DNA from: Tigriopus japonicus
Taxonomy: Eukaryota; Arthropoda; Copepoda; Harpacticoida; Harpacticidae
DNA length: 64,000 nucleotides
Direction: 5' to 3'
Assembly (NCBI GenBank): GCA_010645155.1
Contig: CM021314.1
Coordinates: 2,364,254 to 2,428,253 of the forward strand
Shown: piece by piece, positions 49,801-59,009 of the stretch
Layout: every line of letters starts with the position of its first letter
Position numbering within the stretch: position 1 is the first letter of the stretch
Notes under the pieces: generated by a model
What the model saw: only the letters and a program-made list of their open reading frames with translations
What the model was told of the DNA's origin: nothing
The model's database searches: none
Made by a program: the position numbers and the translations under genes

Positions 49801-52800
49801 AGGAGCCAGATGAAGAAAGTTCCAATATGGTGCAAGAAGTTCCATTGGATAAAGATTCAGAGAATACCAATGTTGTCCGAGAAGTGCCAAGAGATAGCAC
49901 TCTTGAGAAGCCAGACGAAGAAAGTTCCAATGTTGTCCAAGAATTTCCATTGGATCAAACTTTTGAAAAGCAAGACGAACAAGGTGCTATCCTGGAGATT
50001 GACTCATTTGCCACTCCAATGAAGATGAGCGATTCTGAGAAAGGAAAGCCACTTGAACACGATGACGAGACGATCGTGGCCGATTGCGCTCAAGAGACGA
50101 GCTCAATATTGAATGAAGCTTCCGATAACAAAGTCATTGAAGCATTTGATAAGCCTAATGAAGAGACAAGTGTCATAAGTCAGCCTCAAACGACGCAAGT
50201 TCAAGAGAAACTTGAAAATCAGCTGGCTTCAATTGAAGTGGAGGCAAACTCCAACAAAATGACTGAATTCAATGTGCCTGAACTCAACCAAAACGACCTT
50301 GGAGGAGCTTTTAGCATATCCTTTGGTGATGAAGACAAGCCCAAGAGGAAACTAGCCAAGAAGCCCGTACTCAAATCCACGGGGAGAGTGTTCAAGAAGG
50401 CCCGAGATCCGAATGCACCCACCAAAAATAAAGCTGTTCCACCGAAACGTGTCTCCAAACCATCTTCTTCCAAACCCTTATCCGTTGCCATTCCAGAGCC
50501 GTCCAATCTCGAGTTTGACGAAACTGCCATAAGTGATCCATTCAAAGGCTCCAATAAGATGATGAACTCTCCACCCAAACACGAGCAATCCTTGGAGACC
50601 ATCATAGATCCATTTCAGACCAAGTGCAAGGTGGCAAATTCTCCCAGAAAAGAAGACACTGATCTCTTCAAAGCCTCTGAAAAAACTGGTGAATCTCTTT
50701 CAACGGAAGCTGACGCATTTCAACTCATTTCGTCTCCACAAGAAAATACCAAGCTTGTAAATGATTCGGTGATTTGTAGTAAGGTGACGGATTCATCGCA
50801 ATCTTTGAACGTTGATGAAGGAGATCAAAGTGAGATACAAGATCCTTTCAAGTCTTCAACTAATTTGTTGAGCTCGCCGAGTCCCAAGAAAGTGAACGAT
50901 GCATTCAAATCTTCCAAGATAATGGTCAATTCACCTGTACCTGAAGATCTCGAAGATCCTTTCAAATCTTCAACCAAAATTATGAATTCGCCTGGATTAA
51001 CCGAGCTAGAGGATCCCTTCAAATCTTCAAACAAGATAATGAATTCCCCTGATCCAATGGAAATGGAGGATCCCTTCAAATCTTCCAACAAAATGAGGAA
51101 TTCTCCCGAGCCAAAAGAAATCGAAGATCCTTTCAAGTGTTCAAATAAAATGATGAATTCCCCTGGACCAACTGACATGGAAAGTACCTTCACAGTGGAG
51201 GAAGATATTGAAGATCCCTTCCAGTCTTCAAAAAAGTTGGCTGATTCCCCAAGTGTCAAGGAAAATAACGTAGATCCTTTCAAACCTTCCAAGACTTTGG
51301 CAGATTCGCCTCCGCCCAAATCAGAACAAGATCCCTTCAAATCTTCGTGTAAAATGGCAAACTCGCCAGTTCCAAATGAAGAAGAAATGAATCCTTTTCA
51401 ATCCAAGTCTAAAATCATGAACTCACCCGAAAAATCAAGTGTCTTCCAAGGTGCAAAAGAACCACTCGAAACATCAGGGTCAGAAGAGAAGAAACCCCAG
51501 AGAAAAGATCCGTCGGATGAACTTCAATCCTCCTTCACCGATTTACCTCAAAGTGATCTTTTGGACTTGGAAGACCCTTTAAATGAGGATGATCTGCCAG
51601 ACTTGGTCAAGATCAATCCTCCGTTAGCGGAGAATCTGATCAATGGGAGACAAGATAAATCTGCGAGTGGCCGTTTCTCCACCCCCGAATTTGAAGCCGA
51701 TGAAAAGCGACTCAAAGACGAGGAAGACTCTCAAACCTCCAACAAATCTGAGGTGGTAAGAACTCATTTCTAATTTTGTCATAAAATATTTGTAGAGATT
51801 GTGGGACAAAAATGGGATTTCTAGATTAGACTGAATCACGAATTTGTTCATTAGGGAGTCATTTAATAATGAGTCAGACTCTTATTCGCATTATCGTGGA
51901 CTTGCTATCTGTGAGGGAGATAAAATTCCCGGATACATTTTTCTGGGAAAATGCTTAAATTCACTTTTTTGATCCTTAATGGGATTTTCGAATGTCAACT
52001 CATAAAAAAGGATGTATTTTTGAGCAAATGATGTTTTCAGAGGTTGGAAAAGATTTTTTTCCACAAAACATTTGGGAACAAAGATCTGAATAATGTTAAA
52101 GGTCTTTCCCATGCTCTTTTAAACAACGTCAAGGAATATCATTGTCTATTTCAGATTGGCTCTACCTCTGTGCCTGCATTATCTCCTTTTAACATTCAAA
52201 CCCCAACCAAAGAAGCGCCGCCTTCATCTTCTTTTTGCTCGCTGTCGACACCACCAGTTGTGAAATCTTCCGATAATGTCAGTCTTTTGGGCACACCTCG
52301 CCATCCGCCCACGGAATCGAGAACGAATATTGGACTGAATACATCTCGGAATGATTCTTCTCTGGCCGTAAGTCTCTTCTTCTTCATCATTCATTCAGTC
52401 TTTTTGATTCAGTCTTGTGTAGGTGAATGCCGGGCTAATTGGTGTTTATTTACGTGTGTGCTTTTTGTGATGCTTCCAGAGTCCATCGTCCATCCTGAAA
52501 TCGAAAGGCGGAGATATCACGGATATGCAAGTGAAAGAGATCCTCGTGCGGAATGAGTTGCTCTGGCAGCAACATCTCTTGGACAAGGATCGCGAAATGC
52601 ACGATAAGGAGACCAAGATCAAGTCCATGGAGCAAGAGATTATCCTCTTGAGCAAGGAGAACGAGGATTGTGTCGAATCCAATCGCCAAATGATGTAAGT
52701 GAAGAAGAGTCGGAGAAAAAGACACGTACATTACCGACTTGACGGATGTGCATGTCATTTTTTTCTGTTATGGGACCGCTTATTTAGGTCTGGACTACCG

Positions 52801-55255
52801 ATAGGGCGAGTAGCAAGTTATTGGTTGCTTTTGACCAATTTTGCTACATACCAATATTTACAGGATTTACAGAACCATCAACAAGCTATTTTTGGCAGAA
52901 CTAGACAAACAGATCGATCTGTTTGATTAGAGCTAGGATTTAAAAACTTGGTTTATTGCCGTTTAAAATCCATAAAATGACACTCTCTGAAATATGAAGT
53001 GTTGATTAATTGATTTTGTGAGAATTGGTTGCAAAACATTGGCCCAAACGTTTCAAGTTTATTTCTTTCCACTTTTGTCCTCACTCAAATGCAAAAACCT
53101 CCAAAATTTAGAGCCCATGGATTTTCCCCTATTACCCCAAATTAGAGACATGTACTTCTCAAATAGAAACCTTAGTCTTTTTCTACTCTAGTTCACACGT
53201 AGAACCAGGAAAGTTAAGCGTAAATATTTATTTTTCTTGCATCTTGATGAAGATCTTTTCTCAATATTCCAGTTTCAATTCTTAAAATCCAATTTATATT
53301 TTTCCACTATGTTAATCTCCCTTCATTCTCGCATTTCAAGATAGTTCACTAAAACTAATTGGCAGAACTCAATGAATCAAAGTTGTTGTCCAGACCCTTG
53401 AAAAAAGTCCAATCTCGTTTCTTTTTACTACCATCTTCCTTTTTTTTCTTAATGAAGGATTGTGGTTGAGGAATATGAGAAGACCATCTCAGAGATTCTC
53501 TCGGAACGAGAACGAGATCGAGTGTGTCACGAAATCGAAAAGGACAAACTCACCAATGAGCGGAATCAGATCTTTGACGACCTCCGATCAGCGGAAAGAT
53601 CCTTCAATGATGTCCATCGGTTAGTCACTCACTCTCGATTCGATCCAACTTTTCCCTTGCAATGAAACTTTTTCCCCTTAGGAAATACGAGCGAACCAAA
53701 GAGGTCATTTCCGGCTTCAAACAAAACGAGGATTCTCTGAAAGCCAAAGTTAGCGATTTAAGCTCCAAATTGAAACGCTCAGAGGAAAAATATGATCTCC
53801 TCCGCAACCACGCCGAATCCAAATTGGCAGAGTAAGTTATCTAACAAAATCGAAATACAGGGTCGTCCGTATTTAGAGTCCCATGCCAAGCAAACTCGAA
53901 AAAAAAAACAAAAATTGCTCACTAATATTGAGGAAATATCAGTGACAGGAAACATCTTGAGGTAAACTCTTTACAATTCTTGTTAAAATTGATCTACTTT
54001 TTAGAGTCTATGATATTGTATGCCAGGGGTCGGCAACCCCTTTTGGGTCAAGGCCCACGAAATTTGATTCGTGTTGTCAGGGGCCCACCAAACAGGCTTC
54101 ATAGGTTCAGGGGCCCACAAATTAGCGATCAAAGAGCTTTGGACCTACAAGTACAGTATTGTGGATGGCTCGCGGGTCCACTATTTTGGACTTTCTCCAT
54201 AGCTCCTAGGCCCAACAACGGCCACCATTGGGCCCACATTTGGGCCGTGGCCCACCGGTTGCCGACCCCTGTTGTATACAGTAGTGGCTCTCCCACTCAA
54301 ACTACGCACGCTCTATTCTGAAAAATCATCCTAGCTCTGAACGCACATTTCAAAGCATAATAGTGACTATTAATCAATATTATCAGCAAATCTTAGCAAA
54401 TTGCTAAGACAAAGAAAACAAGGTTTTAAGCAAACACCTCTACTTTCCCTTTTATTTTTACCTAAACGTCACTTTGGCATCTAGTTTTGGCATAAATAAG
54501 TGTTAAGATAGAAGGGATGGTAATTGTGGACTACCCTGTGAACTCATTTGTGCTTTCCAAGTAATCTAGAATGTTTGACCAAATTCGAAGAAGCGCTGAC
54601 ACCAAAGTATGTCCTAACATCTCCAAATTTGAAAGCAAGACACACTTTTTTGTCGAAATACATTTTTGGGAGTTATGTTTCTTCCCTCTCATTTGCTGCT
54701 TAGAAGAGTCCTAAGAAGTTGAAGTCATGGTTTCGCAAGAAATGGTTGCTCGTTCGAGTCCCAAAATGCATTTTTACTTAAAAACATGTAATTGACGCCA
54801 CATAAAATGTTAAATTTCCGTTATCAATCTATTATTCACAACAGATTTGATAGGTATGAAAAAGTTGGCTTGATTTTCGCCGCTCTAACAAGAAGCGGAG
54901 AAATTTTTCCATAAATTCCGCCTGGGACCTGTTCATCATCCCTGTTGATTGTATTTCAGTGAATTTTCATTGTGAAAATGCCAAAATCACTTGTACCTAG
55001 TTCTTTCAAACGCCTTTTTGCAATTAAGTCGGGAAAACGGGTTAATTTGAACAAATGATTGCTCTTTTCAGAGCCAACGAAAGGATCGAAAGCTTGCAAC
55101 AGAGTAGTCAGGCGAACATTGCTCGTTTGCAAGCTCAATTACGCAAAGCCGAGATGCACGTGACCTCATTGGAACGAACCGTGGAACAAAAAACGCGCGA
55201 CAACGAGGAACTCACCAAGATCTGCGATGAACTCATTGCTAATGTGGGATCCTAA
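37843..55255 (+). CDS. TACC: TACC-family protein (transforming acidic coiled-coil)
   Basis: Nine coding exons: 37843..38019, 45062..45429, 48352..48449, 49183..51755, 52155..52367, 52480..52694, 53458..53619, 53682..53831, 55072..55255 (4140 nt, 1379 aa). All joins keep frame with GT/AG. The C-terminal 235 residues (about 1144-1379) are the TACC coiled coil: [13 protein letters not shown], then [10 protein letters not shown], ending [18 protein letters not shown], very close to the ends of human TACC1-3. Exon 4 (residues about 215-1072) is acidic and repetitive: about eight 20-aa units at 333-481, then DPF/Ser-Pro units at about 666-964. TACC proteins bind ch-TOG/XMAP215 and act at centrosomes and spindle microtubules. 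The start ATG has a good context (GCCATGG). The first two introns are large (7.0 and 2.9 kb), so an unseen small exon or alternative promoter is possible. Confidence 0.93.
39234..39460. mobile_element. Foldback MITE in TACC intron 1
   Basis: 227 bp. The left end AGGTCAGTTGTTGATGGC and the right end, reverse-complemented AGGTCAGTTGTTGAAGCC, are inverted repeats that continue inward with CATTTGGA. Further in, AGCATAG and AAATAACCATGCTC occur on both arms, so most of the element can fold on itself. No clear target duplication is visible. Confidence 0.7.
41040..41530. repeat. Degenerate A-run/GTTTTTT low-complexity repeats
   Basis: Many short phrases of A(5-8) followed by G and a run of T, at irregular spacing. 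Each is a small palindrome. No coding potential. Confidence 0.55.
45780..46070 (-). CDS. Possible small single-pass membrane protein, antisense in TACC intron 2
   Basis: A 96-codon open frame with a strong start context (G at -3, G at +4). Residues 1-48 are Ala/Lys/Arg-rich and polar, ending in the basic SRRARG. Residues about 49-71 form one hydrophobic segment ([20 protein letters not shown]). The short tail has four cysteines in the order C-x2-C-x3-C-x-C (79, 82, 86, 88). The charge pattern predicts a cytosolic N-terminus and an outside, Cys-rich C-terminus. It might be a whole small protein, or the first exon of a larger type II membrane protein, since GTGAGA at the first Cys could be a donor. 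An ATTAAA-type signal lies near 45537. No family is recognised. It may be chance, but its GC-rich, protein-like composition stands out from the intron. Confidence 0.45.
   Translation of the reverse strand: MATRSKWQESGGKAAKAAAAATALQQKLDVHRQNSYIPDSEQSRRARGAYVGLFLLMVTVWSTILISAIFSLRVNRESCENCPAHCTCSGAPPAWG
46440..46530 (+). repeat. GA-rich simple repeat
   Basis: A purine-rich stretch with GAGAGAGAGAG and GAGGAGG runs in TACC intron 2. A matching CT-rich stretch lies at 46740..46785. Confidence 0.8.
47079..47304. mobile_element. hAT-type non-autonomous element, copy 3
   Basis: 226 bp in TACC intron 2. Begins CAGGGGTCGGCAACC and ends GGTTGCCTACCCCTG. The flanks CTTTAGAC (47071..47078) and TTCTAGAC (47305..47312) match at 6 of 8. 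The interior matches the copies at 23886 and 54024. Confidence 0.85.
49537..49981 (+). repeat. 60-nt coding tandem repeats in TACC exon 4
   Basis: About eight units of 20 codons, of the type (D/E)[19 protein letters not shown], run head to tail with a near-constant 60-nt period; one unit is shortened. They encode TACC residues about 333-481. Confidence 0.9.
50530..51430 (+). repeat. DPF/Ser-Pro coding repeats in TACC exon 4
   Basis: Units of about 18-25 codons of the type [15 protein letters not shown] count ten DPF tripeptides, one NPF ([10 protein letters not shown]), and variants DAF and DLF, nearly all followed by an SP dipeptide 8-10 residues later. They encode TACC residues about 666-964. 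Confidence 0.9.
54024..54271. mobile_element. hAT-type non-autonomous element, copy 4
   Basis: 248 bp in the last TACC intron. Begins CAGGGGTCGGCAACC and ends GGTTGCCGACCCCTG, perfect inverted ends over 15 bases. Flanked by TTGTATGC (54016..54023) and TTGTATAC (54272..54279), 7 of 8. This is the best-preserved copy of this family in the window. Confidence 0.9.
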
Positions 55256-55496
55256 AACTCACCCTACATCCTTTTTACTTATGACCCAGCAGTACATTAT
55301 TTTTGTATGATAAATCAATCGAGGCATTATTCATGGTAATCCTTGTCTTTTTATATATATTTCTCTCTTCGTTTCTCTAAACACAAATTCATCCCAAAAG
55401 TAGCATAAAAGGAATACCGATAAAAAATTCCATTCAAATCTTCTCGTTTTCGCCATTCATTCATCGGACACTCACTTCCGCGTCGATATATCACAT
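55256..55496. terminator. Shared 3' region of TACC and CHMP2B
   Basis: Only 241 bases separate the two convergent stop codons. On plus I see variants GATAAA and CATAAA but no AATAAA. On minus, AATAAA overlaps the CHMP2B stop (TTTATT at 55496..55501). The two 3' UTRs probably overlap. Confidence 0.6.
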
Positions 55497-57725
55497 TTAT
55501 TCCTTGAGTTGGGCCAACATGGCTTCAATGTCTTGATCTTGTTTCTTATTGGCCGTACTTTCGCCAATGGTGCCCGAATGAGCCGAAGGGGCCTTCATCA
55601 TCTTGCCCGAAATCTCGATACCGATCTCGTCCAAGACCTGGTTCACCACCAAATCTTGCTCGGCTTCATCATCCGAATCGGCCAAAATGTCGTCCAACGC
55701 ATCGTTCACTAAAAGAGAATATTTGATATCCTTATTTTTTCATATCCCGATGTTCTATTTTATGGTACAATGAACTTGCTGACGGATTGGAATAGAAGAC
55801 TATAGTTAAAAACCCTAAAAACAATTCAATGGAAATAGCCAAAATATTTGAATAAATTTCAAGGAAGGGGGCATCAAAAATTGAAGGTAAATAAGCTTTA
55901 AATGCTACTTAAAATAGACAGTTAGCATGATTTGGCTGTGTTTGCAGAAGAACAATGTATTGCCATTTAGATAATATACCACATACTAGAGCACTATACC
56001 ACATACTGCTACGCTTCCACGATTTTATTCCATTTTTTTTACATTAGCAAATTTTAATTGTAGATTGATTGAAGCCACCACTTTCACTCCATCAGGGTTT
56101 CCATGCCATTTTCCATACAAACTGCCACTTTTACAAAAAGTGGCAACAATAACTGCCACCTGACACTGATAAAGGGTGCCAGGTTTCTTGCCTAAAATCC
56201 TGACAAATATTGAACAAAATGTGGAAACATTTAAAATTCACGGAAAAGGGCACAACTTCAAAAAAAAAAAAAACATATTTAAATCAAATATTTTTGAGGG
56301 CTCCTCTTCGAACAAATTTTGCTGTAGGGATAGATCCGAATTGTTTATAGTAGGCTCGCCGAAAATCGAATTTCAAATCTTTCAAAATGATCACTGATGC
56401 AAAAAACGTGACCATCGGGAAGTAAGGCTCAGAGTATCCGTGTAAGATTCGAATTTTCGTTTCGGACCAAAGTTGATCCGGCCACATTCGGAGCCGAAAA
56501 TGTTTTTTTAATTAACTCGTTTTTGTCTGGAAATTTTTTCTTGGAGAGCGGCGATGCTCAAAAAAAAATTTCGACAAAATAATTAATGATGGACCGAAAG
56601 GGCTCATAACCGAAACCGAAAGCAGCTGACTACAAAATTGTATAAATACAAAATCCACCTTTAAAATTAAATTGCTCGTGCGTTCGATGTTGGATAGTCG
56701 CAAATTTTAAAAAATCGGGAAACTTGAATTTCAGTGGTTTTTGGACGAAATTTTTTTCGATTTTGTTGTCAAACTCCGTCCTTTTTAGTGCATGTCCGCT
56801 TTCGGTTTCGGTAGGCATAACCGAAACCGAAATTTCGGCCGAAAGCGCTTTCGGTCCATCACTCAAGTTGATTCTGACTGCAGTTACGTTTATTAACTTA
56901 CTGGTCTCTTCCGTCATGTTCATGCGTTCGTTGGCCATGGCGAAGGCCTGCATATCTTTGCTCATTTTCGCGGGATCCATGATCTTGTTCATGTTGCCCA
57001 TGGTCTTGGAAGTCTCACCCATGGCTTCGGCGATCTTCACATTGGCCCCCATGGCCTTGGCTTGAAATCCGGCCGCTTGAATCTGCCCATACATTAATCC
57101 ATCAAACCGGGATCTTTTAGGCGAACGGGTCCTTAGTGAATATCGTTCTTATTATTACCTGGCTAGAAGCGACAAAGGTCCTTTGCTTTTGTTTGCGGGT
57201 CTGAATGAGCTGCTTGGCCAGAATGGTACACACGTCCTTTTGACCGGCCTTGGCGGCCTTTTTGATCTCCATCTCGAGTTTCTTCTCCTCGCGTACCAAT
57301 TGGAGTCGATCTCGACCCACATCTCGATCCACGCGTCTCAAAGCCCGATCATTCTCACGAAGTTGCTCTGAAAGAAGAGGATTCCGAGTTTTCACAATTA
57401 CATCAAGGCTAATTAGAAGGACCCTTCGAAGGGAGGGCGTGACTTCAAATCGCACCCAAGACCGCTTTATGGAAAAGACCTAATTTAAACCTATGAGGTA
57501 TGACGTCTTTTCTCTTGGCGTCCGGTGATGGACGATGAGAGAAAATACCTTCGCTTTTCATAACCAAGGCCAATCCAATTCAAAGCAACTCTCACAATGC
57601 CATGGACGGTTGACGCCATTTTCCAAGGTTGTACATGGCAAACGAACAAATGGCCAAAAATAGGATGCATCGCCGATGAATTAGGTACCTTTCATAGTGG
57701 GTTTCTTCTTAAAAAGGAGATCCAT
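55497..57725 (-). CDS. CHMP2B: CHMP2B, ESCRT-III subunit
   Basis: Four coding exons: 57725..57689, 57367..57159, 57082..56902, 55708..55497 (639 nt, 212 aa; human 213). The junctions restore MDLLFKKKPTMK-EQLRENDRAL, VASSQ-IQAAGF and NMTEET-MNDALDDIL. The basic N-terminal helices (LEMEIKKAAKAGQKDV) are followed by the acidic autoinhibitory part. VNQVLDEIGIEISGKM is almost identical to human CHMP2B and separates it from CHMP2A. The C-terminus DIEAMLAQLKE is the MIT-interacting motif for VPS4. The protein acts in multivesicular body sorting, cytokinetic abscission and membrane repair as part of ESCRT-III. The 1.2-kb last intron contains an inverted-repeat element. Confidence 0.95.
56587..56861. 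mobile_element. Inverted-repeat element with CCGAAACCGAAA subrepeats
   Basis: 275 bp in the last CHMP2B intron. The left end TGATGGACCGAAAGGGCT and the right end, reverse-complemented TGATGGACCGAAAGCGCT, match at 17 of 18. Both sides carry ATAACCGAAACCGAAA phrases, in both orientations on the right. No clear target duplication is seen. Confidence 0.7.
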
Positions 57726-59009
57726 GGTGGTGAAAATGACCTGAAAAAAGGCTCGATCGTCGACTGATTCAGTGAGGGAGAGAAGAAGGCCTTATCTTCA
57801 TTCGAGTGAGTATGATTCAGACAAACGCGGAGAAACAATGAGTCACACACTAAAACTAAGATTTGTTTGATGCCCAAAGAAGCTGATGTTGACGTGACGT
57901 TTTGTTTTGATTACAAACACAGGCGTGACAAATAAAACTTCCGAAAAAGGTCAGATGGATCTTCTTGCGGAAATTAGCATCAAAAACATGTATATCTTTT
58001 GAAAGAGATTAATTTTTAAGGTCAGAAATTGTTGATTGGGTCCATAATGCTCTTGATTTTTAGGATTAAGAAAGAAAATAATCCGTGATTTGGTGGAAAA
58101 ATACGTTTTTGGCAGTCCTGTTCGACCTCATCATCACGTCAAAATATATTGTTTTAGGGTGACCGATTTGAGAGGTGATATTTTGACCAAACTTTGACCC
58201 ATTCCCTCGAAAGAATGTTGAGGTTCGACTCGAAGTTAGGAGTCAGCCTACAAGCCTAAAACATTCAAAATATATATTTAATTTTTGACTTTGATGGCAT
58301 GGTTCGCAAATAACTCATGATCTGACTCGGATTGACCGGACGGCTCCTTTGGAACGTTTTCGTAATTGTTTGTTATTAAAGTTTGTAGAGATGGGTCGAG
58401 ATTTTTGGCACGAAACTCGAAGTTGAAGACTCGAATGAAAGAGGCAATGTTGTACAAAAGTTTCAACTCGCCGAAATCAAAGGTTGAACGATGGAATGAC
58501 TAGTGAGGGCATTGGGAATATTTTCGACGTTTTATGAATCCGGGAAATGGCTTATTTTACAAATTGGCTCTTCAAATATAAGAATAGCACGAGCCTGAAA
58601 TAAATTAATGTTTTTTTTATGCATGGTCGCCCGTCGAGGCTTTTTCGTTTTTCGTTCTGGATTTTGTTCAAGGCGGCAAGACCTGGTTTTGAGATTTAGA
58701 AAAATGTTCCAAAATATGGGATCCCATTAATAGCTTTTAAAACTTTTGAAACTTCGCTTCTGGCTGAAAAAAAAATAATTTCCAATTTATCGACACATCT
58801 GTACCCTTTGGTTTGAACGCTTAATGAAATCTGCAGGACTTTTTCATCAAAAATAGCTTCTGGGAAATAGGGACTTATGCTCTTCTTTTTTTATTTGCCG
58901 TATCATCTCAAGCTCGATCCGGCTCGAATTCTGGTCAAAACCTCAAGTTCCGAATTGATCTCTCGTATTTGATCGTGTTCCATATCGTGTTCCAGGGCCG
59001 TGTTCTCTC
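57726..59009. promoter_or_regulatory. Divergent spacer between CHMP2B and COQ7
   Basis: 1.28 kb between two start codons that point apart. It should hold both promoters. I see no TATA box and no further gene; the 62-codon frame at 58278..58466 has no support. Confidence 0.5.
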
